From NCBI GenBank assembly GCA_003574685.1, contig QOCQ01000006.1, positions 62,001 to 126,000 of the forward strand: a DNA stretch of 64,000 nt, given 5' to 3'. Positions 32,683-40,487 of this stretch are shown here, in pieces. Within the stretch, counting starts at the first letter, position 1. Each line of letters opens with the position of its first letter. This stretch comes from Rhodospirillaceae bacterium SYSU D60007 (lineage in GTDB: Bacteria > Pseudomonadota > Alphaproteobacteria > Reyranellales > Reyranellaceae). The position numbers and the translations under genes are program-made. The notes below the pieces were generated by a model, which saw only the letters and a list, made by a program, of their open reading frames with translations, was not told the origin of the DNA and did no database searches.

Positions 32683-33561
32683 ATGTCCAGCAGGAATCCC
32701 CGAAAAGCCGCGCGCAGTTTCGCCCTTGCCGTCGATGATGGCGAGTTCCTGCGCCGGGACGAGCTGCGGGGCATCCGCTTCGCGCTGGAGTATGAGAAGG
32801 CCGAGCTGATCCTGCGCGACTGGAAGATCCGCTCGACCATCATCGTGTTCGGCAGTGCGCGGGCACCCTCGCCGGAGCAGCTCGAGGCGTTTCGCAGCAC
32901 GGCGCACGGCAAGGCCGCGCTGGCGCGCCTGGCGCAGCTCAAAGGCCTGGCGCCCTACTACGAGAGTGCGCGCGCCTTTGCGCGGCTGGCTTCGGAGCGT
33001 GGTGGCGCGCTGGCACCGCGCGAGGGTGAGCATTTCAACGTCATCGCCACCGGGGGCGGGCCGGGCACCATGGAGGCGGCCAATCGCGGTGCCGCCGAGG
33101 TCGGCGCGCCGTCGATCGGTTTCAACATCGTGCTGGAGCACGAGGAGGAACCCAACGGCTACTCCACACCCGACCTCACGTTCCAGTTCCATTACTTTGC
33201 GATGCGCAAGATGCACTTTGCCATGCGGGCGCGGGCGCTGGTGATCTTCCCCGGTGGATTCGGGACCTTCGACGAGCTGTTCGAGATCCTGACGCTGCAG
33301 CAGACCGGCAAGGGACGCCGTGCGCCGGTCGTGCTGTTCGGCAGCGACTTCTGGCGGAAGGCCGTCAATTTCGACTGGCTGATCGAGGCCGGTGTCATCG
33401 CCGCCGAGGATACGAGCCTGTTCGATGTCGTGGATACGCCGGAAGACGCCTGGGCTTCGCTGGTGCGCCGTGGCGTGCTCGATCCCGATGGCTTCGTCTG
33501 GCCGCGCCGCAGCGCAAAGGTGGTCACCCCGGCGCGCACCCCGCACAGCGACGAAGCCTAG
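32683..33561 (+). CDS. LOG-family protein (possible nucleotide 5'-monophosphate phosphoribohydrolase)
   Basis: 292 aa, long type of the TIGR00730/LOG family. Rossmann-like fold with IIVFGSARA (about residues 48-56), [16 protein letters not shown] (about 118-133) and the hallmark [12 protein letters not shown] (about 193-204) that carries the catalytic Arg/Glu pair. Plant LOG releases cytokinin bases; bacterial members cleave nucleoside monophosphates. The start at 32683 is favoured because homology begins near there; the frame opens 29 codons earlier. The stop overlaps the convergent kdp remnant by 4 nt. Confidence 0.88.
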   Translation: MSSRNPRKAARSFALAVDDGEFLRRDELRGIRFALEYEKAELILRDWKIRSTIIVFGSARAPSPEQLEAFRSTAHGKAALARLAQLKGLAPYYESARAFARLASERGGALAPREGEHFNVIATGGGPGTMEAANRGAAEVGAPSIGFNIVLEHEEEPNGYSTPDLTFQFHYFAMRKMHFAMRARALVIFPGGFGTFDELFEILTLQQTGKGRRAPVVLFGSDFWRKAVNFDWLIEAGVIAAEDTSLFDVVDTPEDAWASLVRRGVLDPDGFVWPRRSAKVVTPARTPHSDEA

Positions 33562-34541
33562 ACAAGGCGGTAGCCGACGCCAGACTCGGTAAGCAGGTGG
33601 CGGGGGTCGGCGGGGTCGGCTTCGATCTTCTGGCGGAGCTGACGGATGTAGACACGCAGGTACTGCGGGTCGATCGTCTCGTCACGCCACACCTCGCGCA
33701 GCAAGTGGCGGTGTGTCAGCACCTTGCCGGCGTGGATCACGAGCTGCGCAAGGATATCGTATTCCTTGGGCGACAGTTTCACCTCCTGTGCCGCAAGCTG
33801 GACCTGGTGATGCACCAGATCGACCCGCAAGTTGCCGCTGTCGAAGTCTACGCCAGCTTCGGCGGCAATCGCCGCGGCCGTGACGGCGTTGTCGCCGGTA
33901 ATCATCACGGTGCGGATGCCCATCTTGCGCAGCTCGGCGAAACGCTCGCGGATGCCCCCCTTCACGATGTCCTTGAGGTGCACGATGCCCAGGATCTGGC
34001 CGTTCCTCGAAACGGCCAGCGGTGTGCCGCCCTGACGCGCGATATCGCTGGCAATGCGCCCGGCATCCGGCGGAATGATCCTGGCGATTCCGAGGCTGTG
34101 GGCGTGATCGATGATGGCCTCGACGGCACCCTTGCGAATCACAACACCGTCACGATTGACGCCGGACATGCGGGTGTTGGCGGAAAACGGCACGAAGCGG
34201 GCCTTGAGCTCCCCGATCTCCATGCCGCGCAGGCCGTGCCTTTCCTTGGCCAGCACGACGATCGACGGACCTTCTGGCGTGTCGTCGGCGAGGCTGGCCA
34301 GCCGCGCGGCCTCAGCCAGATCCAGCTCGGTGACGCCGCGCACGGGCAGGAACTCGGTCGCCTGACGATTGTCCAGTGTGATGGTACCGGTCTTGTCGAG
34401 CAGCAGCGTGTCGACGTCGCCCGCCGCCTCAACCGAGCGGCCCGACGTGGCCAGCACGTTGAAGCGCACCAGCCGGTCCATGCCGGCAATGCCGATGGCC
34501 GACAGCAAGGCGCCGATCGTGGTCGGGATCAGGGTGACGCG
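33558..34541 (-). pseudogene. kdp operon remnant: KdpB middle part fused to KdpE DNA-binding domain
   Basis: Reading on the minus strand from about 34541 the frame gives [16 protein letters not shown], the KdpB fourth-TM region, then [18 protein letters not shown] (phosphorylation Asp) and on to [19 protein letters not shown], i.e. roughly KdpB residues 260-480 of about 690. At about 33840-33848 it switches in frame to DSGNLRVDL and the KdpE winged-helix domain ([41 protein letters not shown]). KdpB's GDGTNDAP hinge and last TM helices, all of kdpC and kdpD, and the KdpE receiver are absent. No stop interrupts the frame from 34508. K+ transport by this product is impossible; whether the chimera is made is unknown. 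Confidence 0.85.
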
Positions 34542-34600
34542 TAGGCCATCATCAGCAGCATCAGCCCGCAGCCGCCGCCAAGAAATGCCAGATCGGACAT
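34529..34600 (-). pseudogene. kdp leader-type membrane peptide, cut into kdpB remnant
   Basis: A 23-codon frame, [21 protein letters not shown] followed by two codons and a stop. It resembles the small hydrophobic peptide encoded just before kdpF/kdpA in many alphaproteobacteria. The end of the frame already lies in kdpB-derived sequence (out of frame), so kdpF, kdpA and the first third of kdpB have been lost between them, with the joint near 34536-34543. Confidence 0.6.
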
Positions 34601-34656
34601 AGAGAACTCCGCTCGCGGTTCGCGTGGAACGCAGGGCGGATATCGGCTGGTGACGG

Positions 34657-34710
34657 ATAGGAATTCGAGAGGGGTGGCCGGCCCGGTTATAGGAATCGCA
34701 TAGGAATTGC
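34657..34710. promoter_or_regulatory. Helically phased ATAGGAAT repeats before the kdp remnant
   Basis: ATAGGAATTCG (34657-34667), ATAGGAATCGC (34689-34699) and ATAGGAATTGC (34700-34710) are three near-identical 11-mers; the last two abut and the first is 32 bp (about three helical turns) away. They lie 57-110 bp before the leader peptide start, an operator-like position, and may be old response-regulator sites of the kdp promoter. Confidence 0.45.
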
Positions 34711-34731
34711 GCGCCGGTGCTGCCGGCGCGC
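34709..34731 (-). terminator. Hairpin after regA
   Basis: GCGCGCCGG (34709-34717) and CCGGCGCGC (34723-34731) form a perfect 9-bp stem with a 5-nt loop, ending 6 nt after the regA stop on the minus strand. It is followed by AATTCC only, so it is a weak intrinsic or Rho-assisted terminator separating regA from the kdp remnant. Confidence 0.5.
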
Positions 34732-34736
34732 AGCCG

Positions 34737-35297
34737 TCACTGTTCCTTGGGCGCGTGCTTGCCGAGGATGCGCTGCAGGGTGCGGCGATGCATATTGAGC
34801 CGCCGCGCTGTCTCGGAGACGTTGCGATCGCATTGCTCGAAAACGCGCTGGATATGCTCCCAGCGCACACGGTCGGCCGGCATGGGATTGGAGGGTGGCG
34901 GCGGCAGGCGCGTGCCGGTGGCCAGCAGTGCTGCCTCGATCTGGTCGGCGTCGGCAGGCTTGGCGAGGTAGTCGATGGCGCCTTCCTTTACGGCCGCCAC
35001 GGCCGTGGCGATGTTGCCGTAGCCGGTCAGCATCACGATGCGGATATCCGGCCGCGCCTTGCGCAGCGCGCTCACCAGCTCAAGACCGCTGCCGTCGCCC
35101 AGTCGCATGTCGAGCACGGCGTAGGCCGGCGGCTTGTCGACGCAGGACATGGCTTCGGCGACGCTGCCGGCGGAGATCACGGTATAGCCGCGCTGTTCCA
35201 GTGCGCGCGCCAGGCGCGTGCGCAGCGGCGCATCGTCATCGGCGATCAGGATCGTGCGCTCGGCGGCGCTCTGCGCCGGGGTGACGTCTTCTGCCAC
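34737..35297 (-). CDS. regA: Redox response regulator RegA/PrrA/ActR
   Basis: 186 aa. Receiver domain about residues 15-125 with IADDDAPLRTRLARAL, phospho-acceptor Asp in AVLDMRLGDGSG and the conserved Lys in EGAIDYLAKPADADQ. A Pro-rich linker (PPPPSNP) leads to the Fis-type helix-turn-helix (CDRNVSETARRLNMHRRTLQRI), diagnostic of the RegA/PrrA family that controls respiration, photosynthesis, nitrogen and carbon fixation in response to redox. GTG start 35297 is preceded by AAGGAGG at proper spacing. It follows regB by 73 nt. Confidence 0.94.
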   Translation of the reverse strand: MAEDVTPAQSAAERTILIADDDAPLRTRLARALEQRGYTVISAGSVAEAMSCVDKPPAYAVLDMRLGDGSGLELVSALRKARPDIRIVMLTGYGNIATAVAAVKEGAIDYLAKPADADQIEAALLATGTRLPPPPSNPMPADRVRWEHIQRVFEQCDRNVSETARRLNMHRRTLQRILGKHAPKEQ

Positions 35298-35370
35298 ACG
35301 TCCCTCCTTGCGCCGCGGCCCGGGCATCGGCTGTCGCGCAGCCGGGGGCCGGACCGCGGAGGTTTCGTCT

Positions 35371-36759
35371 CTATGTATCGCGGAACACCGGGTTGCGCCA
35401 GCGCACCACCACCCGTGCACCGCCGCCCTCGGCCGGTGAGCGATTGCTGAACCGTACGGTCGCGCCGGTGCGCTCCAGCAGCGTTTTGGCGATGAAGGTG
35501 CCTAGCCCCATGTGGCCGCGGCTGCCGGCGCGTGTCGAAACGAAGGGTGAGCCCAGCTCGTCCAGCAGCATCTCGGGAAAGCCGGGACCATCGTCGGCGA
35601 TCTCCACGTCGACCCAGTCGCGGGTCCACCGCGTCGTCACGCTCACGCGCGTGCGCGCAAAACTGACAGCGTTGTGAACGAGATTGCCAACACCCTGCAG
35701 GAACTCAGGGCCGCGCACCATCACCGGCGGTGCCTGCGGCGCATCGGCTGCGGCGCGTGTCTGTGTGTACTCGATATCGATGCCCTCGCGTCGCCACGGT
35801 TCGCTCGCGGCTTCAACGAGCGCGGGAACCGACACCACACTGTAGGCCTCCGAGACATCGACGGCCGGATCCACCGTCAGCCTTGCGAGAATGGAACGGC
35901 ACCGCTCCGACTGCTCAACCAGCAGATCGACATCGGGCTTCAGCGGATCATCGAGCTCGACCTCGCGCTGCATTTCCCGCGCCGCCAGCGAGATGGTGGA
36001 GAGCGGGCTGCCCAACTCATGGGCGGCGGCTGCCGCCAGGGCGCCCAGCGAGGCCATGCGCTGCTCGTGCGCCAGTGCCGCTGATGCCGCGGCCAATGCA
36101 TCGCCCATCTGCCGGGCTTCCTCCGCAACCCGCCATGTATAGACGGCGATCAGGATGATCGACAGCGTGAGGCTGGCCCAGATCGCCACCATGTAGATGG
36201 GCGGCAGCTCGGGCGGGGGGCCGTCCCACGGCAGCGGGAAATGGAACACGGCCACGAAGCCGGCACACAATGCTGTCAGCGCGGACAGGACCACCACGCT
36301 GCGGACACCCAGCGTCGAGCCCGCGATCGCCACCGGCGCCAGCATCAGCAGCGAGAACGGATTGGAGATGCCGCCTGTGAAGAACAGCAGGAACGTGAGC
36401 TGCAGCGTATCGAAACCGAGGAAAACCGCGGTCTCGCGGTCGTTCAGGCGGGTGGCGCCGGGCTGGCTCAGCTCGAAGCCCAGGTTGAGCGCGGCCGAAA
36501 GCGCGATCGCTGCCGCCACCGGCACAACGGGATAGTCGAAGTTGAGACCCCAGGTGACAACGCCGGCGGTGAATGCCTGGCCGGCCACCGCGATCCAGCG
36601 GATCAGCACCAGCGAGCGCAGACGCACGCCGCCGCGGGAAGGCAGCCGGCGCGTGATCTCTTCGACCGTCGGCGGCATCGGGCGCCGCGGCCCCTCGGTT
36701 CCGGAGGCCGGCTCGCGCCGCGGCTGCGGTCCTGCCGACAGATCCTCGGTCACCACCAT
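35371..36759 (-). CDS. regB: Redox sensor histidine kinase RegB/PrrB/ActS
   Basis: 462 aa. Six TM helices (about residues 45-215) include the quinone-binding GGISNPF. The H-box AAAHELGSPLSTISL has phospho-His247, and Cys287 (SERCRSIL) lies exactly 40 residues later, the spacing of His225 and the redox-active Cys265 in Rhodobacter capsulatus RegB. The ATP-binding domain ends the protein (NLVHNAV, DDGPGFP, GHMGLGTFIAKTLLE). The start is MVVTED at 36759; the frame opens much further up inside the DUF3501 gene. It pairs with the RegA gene downstream. Confidence 0.94.
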   Translation of the reverse strand: MVVTEDLSAGPQPRREPASGTEGPRRPMPPTVEEITRRLPSRGGVRLRSLVLIRWIAVAGQAFTAGVVTWGLNFDYPVVPVAAAIALSAALNLGFELSQPGATRLNDRETAVFLGFDTLQLTFLLFFTGGISNPFSLLMLAPVAIAGSTLGVRSVVVLSALTALCAGFVAVFHFPLPWDGPPPELPPIYMVAIWASLTLSIILIAVYTWRVAEEARQMGDALAAASAALAHEQRMASLGALAAAAAHELGSPLSTISLAAREMQREVELDDPLKPDVDLLVEQSERCRSILARLTVDPAVDVSEAYSVVSVPALVEAASEPWRREGIDIEYTQTRAAADAPQAPPVMVRGPEFLQGVGNLVHNAVSFARTRVSVTTRWTRDWVDVEIADDGPGFPEMLLDELGSPFVSTRAGSRGHMGLGTFIAKTLLERTGATVRFSNRSPAEGGGARVVVRWRNPVFRDT

Positions 36760-36812
36760 GCGCCGATTATGCCACGAGCTTCCCTCGTGGTGACCCGGTA
36801 GTGGCGAAGGAC

Positions 36813-37394
36813 TCAGTCGAAATCGTCGGCCAGGGCGGCGCGGACGGGCTCGGGTATCACGGCCATGTGGCCATAATTGGCGTGGCTGAAGCCGGCGATC
36901 ACCTCCGTGCCGGGGCGGCGGAAGGCGGCGATCTGCGCCGGCGTGAAGGGGAAGTGCACGAAATGGACGGAGGAGGCCTTGCCCGCCTCGTTGGTGCGGT
37001 CCTGGTCTTCTTCGGCAATGCCCTTGATGGTTTCGCCGGCCACGCGCAGCCACATTGTGTGCTCGATGCCGCCCAGCGTGGCGAGCACGCGCGCGCGGCG
37101 CACGGGATCGTCGATCTCGAACATCACCGTCGCGGTGAGCTCGCGGCCATCGGGAATCAAGGGATTATAGGCCGCCAGCTCGTCGGGAATCTGTTCGGCG
37201 CCGGCCTTCTCGATGAACAGCATTTCCTGCACCTGGTGCAGCATGGTGTCGAAGTTCTCGAAATAGAAGGTCGCGAACGGTCCGACCTCGACGCGCCGCA
37301 ACCGCTTGGTCTGCGTCAGCGAACGCCGGCGCTCGGCGCGCACTTTCGCGTACTCGGAAAGCGGCAGGACATCGGCTGGGGTGATCTTGCGCAT
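36813..37394 (-). CDS. DUF3501 family protein
   Basis: 193 aa matching DUF3501 (MRKITPADVLPLSEY at the start, the FATFYFENFDTMLHQVQEML segment and HFPFTPAQIAAFR near 145). The family has no proven activity; it is recurrently encoded next to a CCG-domain Fe-S protein and rubrerythrin, as here (gap of 38 nt to the Fe-S gene upstream). A role with those in a peroxide or redox system is inferred from this context only. Confidence 0.9.
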   Translation of the reverse strand: MRKITPADVLPLSEYAKVRAERRRSLTQTKRLRRVEVGPFATFYFENFDTMLHQVQEMLFIEKAGAEQIPDELAAYNPLIPDGRELTATVMFEIDDPVRRARVLATLGGIEHTMWLRVAGETIKGIAEEDQDRTNEAGKASSVHFVHFPFTPAQIAAFRRPGTEVIAGFSHANYGHMAVIPEPVRAALADDFD

Positions 37395-37432
37395 GACAGG
37401 CGTCCAGTGCCGGCGGACCGGCGATTCGGGTG

Positions 37433-38785
37433 TCAGGGCACGAGCCCGTATGCCCTCGCGAACAGCTCGATCGGGTGATGGGCGCGCGCCGGCCGGGGTG
37501 GCTCGCCATCGGCCGCGCTGAGCTGCATGACCTGCAGCAGGTGGTCAGCCGCCAGCGGGCATTCGGAGGCGACATGCGCATGGCCCTCGCGCAACGCCTG
37601 GCGGGCAGCCGGCTTGCCGACCTTCACCGCCACGTCGAAATTCTCGCGCCGCGCGCCCCATACACCGCCGTGACCCGAGCAGCGCTCGATGACGGAGACG
37701 GTCGCGTCGGGGATCAGCCGCAGCAGCTCGGCGGCCTTGGCGCCCATGTTCTGCGCCCGCGCATGGCAGGCAAGGTGGACCGACACGCCGCCTTCGAGCG
37801 TGCCCAGACCCGGCGCCAAGCCTTCCTTCTTCGCAACGTCGACGACGTACTCGGCGATATCGTAGGTGGCCTGCGCCAGGCGCTTGACCGGCTCATCGCC
37901 GGGCAGGATCAGCGGCCACTCGAATTTCAGCATCAGCGCACAGGAGGAAGTGAGCGCGATGACGTCATAGCCGTTGTCGACCCAGGGCATCAGCGCAGCC
38001 GTCACAGTGCGCGCCGCCTCGGCGACAGCAGCGATGTCACCCAGCTCCAGCTTCGGCATGCCGCAGCAAGCAGGGTGCACCACCTCTGTTTCAACCCCGT
38101 TGTGCGCGAGAACGGCGCGCGTCGCGATGCCGATATCGGTGTTGTTGAAGTTGCCGTAGCAGGTGGCGTAAAGCACCGCCTTGCGCTTGCCACAGGCCGG
38201 TGCGTCGCGGTTGATGACGAACGTTTCCCGCTGCGCGCGATTCACGAACGTCTCGTCGGCGTAGCGCGGCAGGTGCGCGCCGTGATGGATGCCCGCGACG
38301 CTTTCCATCAGTCCGCGGGTCGTGGCGTTCTTCTCGTCGGTAGCCCAGTTCACCAGACCGGATGCCAGATTGCCCAGCCGGCCGTTGCGGTCCGTCTCTG
38401 CCATCTGCCGGTGCATGAACTTGATGCCGTGCTTCTTCGCCTGCACCGCGCGGTAGCGCAGCATGAGGTGTGGGAAGTCGAGGTTCCACGAATGCGGCGG
38501 CACGTACGGGCACTTCGTCATGAAGCACATGTCGCAGAGCGTGCAGGCATCGACCACGGTGGCGAAGTCTTCGCTCTTCACGCCCTCGACCTCGCCGACA
38601 TCCGTGGCATCGACCAGATCGAACAGGCGGGGAAAGGAGTCGCAGAGATTGAAACAGCGCCGGCAGCCGTGACAGATGTCGAAGACGCGGCGCATCTCTG
38701 CGTCGAGGCGGGCCTCGTCGTAGAACGCATCGCTGGTCCACGCCAGCGGATGCCGGGTGGGGGCTTCCAGGCTGCCTTCGCGCAT
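37433..38785 (-). CDS. CCG-domain [4Fe-4S] oxidoreductase subunit (GlpC/HdrD-like)
   Basis: 450 aa. Two [4Fe-4S] ferredoxin motifs: Cys38-41-44-48 ([11 protein letters not shown]) and Cys81-84-87-92 ([12 protein letters not shown]). Two CCG domains follow, with [14 protein letters not shown] (about residue 245) and CSGHGGVWG (about 390). This is the layout of electron-transfer subunits such as GlpC or heterodisulfide reductase D. With rubrerythrin upstream and DUF3501 downstream it probably passes electrons to a peroxide-reducing diiron protein; that link is an inference from the repeated gene neighbourhood. Confidence 0.9.
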   Translation of the reverse strand: MREGSLEAPTRHPLAWTSDAFYDEARLDAEMRRVFDICHGCRRCFNLCDSFPRLFDLVDATDVGEVEGVKSEDFATVVDACTLCDMCFMTKCPYVPPHSWNLDFPHLMLRYRAVQAKKHGIKFMHRQMAETDRNGRLGNLASGLVNWATDEKNATTRGLMESVAGIHHGAHLPRYADETFVNRAQRETFVINRDAPACGKRKAVLYATCYGNFNNTDIGIATRAVLAHNGVETEVVHPACCGMPKLELGDIAAVAEAARTVTAALMPWVDNGYDVIALTSSCALMLKFEWPLILPGDEPVKRLAQATYDIAEYVVDVAKKEGLAPGLGTLEGGVSVHLACHARAQNMGAKAAELLRLIPDATVSVIERCSGHGGVWGARRENFDVAVKVGKPAARQALREGHAHVASECPLAADHLLQVMQLSAADGEPPRPARAHHPIELFARAYGLVP

Positions 38786-38804
38786 GGGAATGTCGCAGGA
38801 ACGG

Positions 38805-38832
38805 CGGCGGAGACGGCAGGCCGTCTCCGCCG
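38805..38832 (-). terminator. Strong hairpin between rubrerythrin and Fe-S genes
   Basis: CGGCGGAGACGG and CCGTCTCCGCCG form a perfect 12-bp stem around a 4-nt loop, 19 nt after the rubrerythrin stop and 20 nt before the Fe-S gene start. Only a TTCC follows on the minus strand, so it may attenuate or protect the mRNA rather than end transcription, giving more rubrerythrin than downstream product. Confidence 0.5.
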
Positions 38833-38851
38833 GCTATGACAGGGAAGTGTT

Positions 38852-39271
38852 TCAGGCCAGCGTGTCGAGCGCCTTCTGGAAACGGCCAGCGTGGCTCTTC
38901 TCGGCCTTGGCCAGAGTCTCGAACCACTCGGCGATTTCCTCGAAGCCCTCTTCGCGCGCCGTGCGGGCCATGCCCGGGTACATGTCGGTGTACTCGTGCG
39001 TCTCGCCGGCAATCGCTGCCTTCAGGTTGTCGGAGGTGCCGCCGATCTTCAGACCGGTGGCCGGGTCGCCCACGGCCTCGAGGAACTCGAGATGGCCGTG
39101 CGCGTGGCCCGTTTCGCCTTCCGCGGTGGAGCGGAAGACGGCGGCAACGTCGTTGTAACCCTCGACGTCAGCCTTCTGCGCGAAATAGAGGTAGCGCCGG
39201 TTGGCCTGGCTCTCGCCGGCAAACGCGGCCTTCAGGTTGCCTTCCGTCTTGGAACCACCAAGCTTGCTCAT
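38852..39271 (-). CDS. Rubrerythrin (diiron peroxidase, no rubredoxin domain)
   Basis: 139 aa four-helix ferritin-like protein. Diiron ligands are visible as [14 protein letters not shown] (helix 1), [10 protein letters not shown] (E-x2-H, helix 2), [11 protein letters not shown] (helix 3) and EKSHAGRF (helix 4). The usual C-terminal rubredoxin-like domain is absent, giving the short type common in alphaproteobacteria. It reduces hydrogen peroxide using an external electron donor, likely the Fe-S protein encoded next. Start MSKLGG at 39271. An ICE-like palindrome and a good promoter lie upstream. Confidence 0.93.
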   Translation of the reverse strand: MSKLGGSKTEGNLKAAFAGESQANRRYLYFAQKADVEGYNDVAAVFRSTAEGETGHAHGHLEFLEAVGDPATGLKIGGTSDNLKAAIAGETHEYTDMYPGMARTAREEGFEEIAEWFETLAKAEKSHAGRFQKALDTLA

Positions 39272-39345
39272 CGGATTGTCTCCCTCTCGGTGCGGCGGGC
39301 GGGCGCCGCAGGCGGTCACACAAGGTCCGCAGGTGACCGCTGCCG

Positions 39346-39374
39346 TTTATAGGAAGGCCCCGGCAGGTGGTCAA
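39346..39374 (-). promoter_or_regulatory. Sigma70-type promoter of the rubrerythrin operon
   Basis: On the minus strand TTGACC (39374-39369) and TATAAA (39351-39346) are separated by exactly 17 bp. It is the best-matched promoter noticed in the window. The -10 is about 75 nt from the rubrerythrin start. Confidence 0.7.
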
Positions 39375-39377
39375 CAG

Positions 39378-39394
39378 TTTAGAGGGATTCTAAA
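39378..39394. promoter_or_regulatory. ICE-like Irr-binding palindrome
   Basis: TTTAGAGGGATTCTAAA has perfect arms TTTAGA/TCTAAA over a 5-nt centre and closely matches the iron control element (TTTAGAA-N3-TTCTAAA) bound by Irr in rhizobia. It ends 4 bp upstream of the -35 of the rubrerythrin promoter and lies 30 bp after the irr stop. Position immediately upstream of -35 is compatible with either activation or repression. Confidence 0.65.
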
Positions 39395-39423
39395 AAGGGT
39401 GAGCGGTCGGTCGCCGCTGTCAG

Positions 39424-39831
39424 CTAGCGGCGGACGCGCACCACGACGTCAACGCGCTCCAGCCGCATGCCCTCGGGGGCCGAAGGCAGGCGCGCAATCG
39501 CCACCCGGTCAGCCGGGATGTCGAGCAGGGTGCCCTCGTTCTCGATGTAGAAATGGTGGTGATCGCCGACGTTGGTGTCGAAGTAGAGCCGGCCGGGCCC
39601 GACCACCACCTCGCGCAGCAATCCTGCCGCCGTGAACTGGTTCAGCGCGTTGTAGACGGTTGCCAGGGAAACCCGACCGCCGCGCGCCGCCACCTCGGCA
39701 TGCAGTTGCTCGGCCGTGACATGCCGGTCGCGGCCGCCGCCGAACAGCAGCGCCCCCAGCGCCAGGCGCTGGCGGGTGGGCCGCAGGCCGGCCGTACGCA
39801 AACGATCGGCGATGGCGGACGTGCTGCACAT
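39424..39831 (-). CDS. irr: Iron response regulator Irr (Fur family)
   Basis: 135 aa. Fur-type winged helix (residues about 5-85: [42 protein letters not shown] here in parts) followed by the Irr-specific [17 protein letters not shown] with the His triplet involved in heme binding, and the [15 protein letters not shown] end. The N-terminal Cys-Pro heme regulatory motif of Bradyrhizobium Irr is absent (MCSTSAI), as in many other Irr proteins. Irr reads heme availability. It is divergent from fabA, an arrangement common in alphaproteobacteria. Confidence 0.93.
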   Translation of the reverse strand: MCSTSAIADRLRTAGLRPTRQRLALGALLFGGGRDRHVTAEQLHAEVAARGGRVSLATVYNALNQFTAAGLLREVVVGPGRLYFDTNVGDHHHFYIENEGTLLDIPADRVAIARLPSAPEGMRLERVDVVVRVRR

Positions 39832-39893
39832 GCGACGCTCTATTACGCCAAGCCGCGGCGGTTGCCTAGTGGCGGGTTCAGGCCGCCAGGTGC

Positions 39894-39899
39894 TTGACA
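39894..39899 (+). promoter_or_regulatory. Possible -35 element of the fab operon
   Basis: TTGACA lies 75 bp before the fabA start in the 142-bp irr-fabA divergent gap. No clear -10 stands 16-18 bp downstream (TTTCCG), so only the -35 is supported. Confidence 0.35.
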
Positions 39900-39973
39900 C
39901 GGCGGGGAATTGTTTGTTTCCGGGCCCCACCCTATCTGTTAGAACGCCTGCGACCCTGGAGCATGGACGGCAC

Positions 39974-40486
39974 GTGACCGGCAAGAGCAGCTACACCTAC
40001 GACGACCTCATCCAGTGTGCAAAGGGCCTGCTCTTCGGGCCCGGTAATGCCCAGCTACCGCTGCCGCCGATGCTGATGCTCGACCGCATCGTGCGCATCT
40101 CCGACAAGGGCGGCAAGTACGGCAAGGGCGAGATCGTCGCGGAGCTGGACGTCAAGCCGGACCTCTGGTTCTTCCCTGTCCATTTCCAGGGAGATCCGGT
40201 GATGCCGGGCTGCCTCGGACTGGATGCCATGTGGCAGCTCGTCGGTTTCTTCCTGGGCTGGATGAAGGCACCGGGACGCGGCCGCGCCCTGGGCGTGGGC
40301 GAGGTGAAGTTCAGCGGCATGGTGACGCCGGCCATCCGCAAGGTCACCTATCACATCCACCTCAAGCGTGTGATTCTGCGCAAGCTGGTAATGGGCATTG
40401 CTGACGGTGTGGTAGAGGCCGACGGCAAGCCCATCTTTGAAGCCAGCGATATCAAGGTCGGACTCTTCCAGCCACAGGCAGCCTGA
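39974..40486 (+). CDS. fabA: 3-hydroxydecanoyl-ACP dehydratase/isomerase FabA
   Basis: 170 aa hot-dog fold enzyme that introduces the cis double bond for unsaturated fatty acids. Active-site His70 in [14 protein letters not shown] and Asp84 in [15 protein letters not shown] sit at the same numbers as in E. coli. GTG start at 39974. It is followed by fabB (1-nt gap) and fabI, and is divergent from irr. Confidence 0.96.
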   Translation: MTGKSSYTYDDLIQCAKGLLFGPGNAQLPLPPMLMLDRIVRISDKGGKYGKGEIVAELDVKPDLWFFPVHFQGDPVMPGCLGLDAMWQLVGFFLGWMKAPGRGRALGVGEVKFSGMVTPAIRKVTYHIHLKRVILRKLVMGIADGVVEADGKPIFEASDIKVGLFQPQAA

Positions 40487-40487
40487 C

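Noticed and set aside
33558-33846. An intact KdpE response regulator gene
   Set aside because: Only the DNA-binding half is present; the frame upstream is KdpB, and no receiver Asp or KdpD gene is found.
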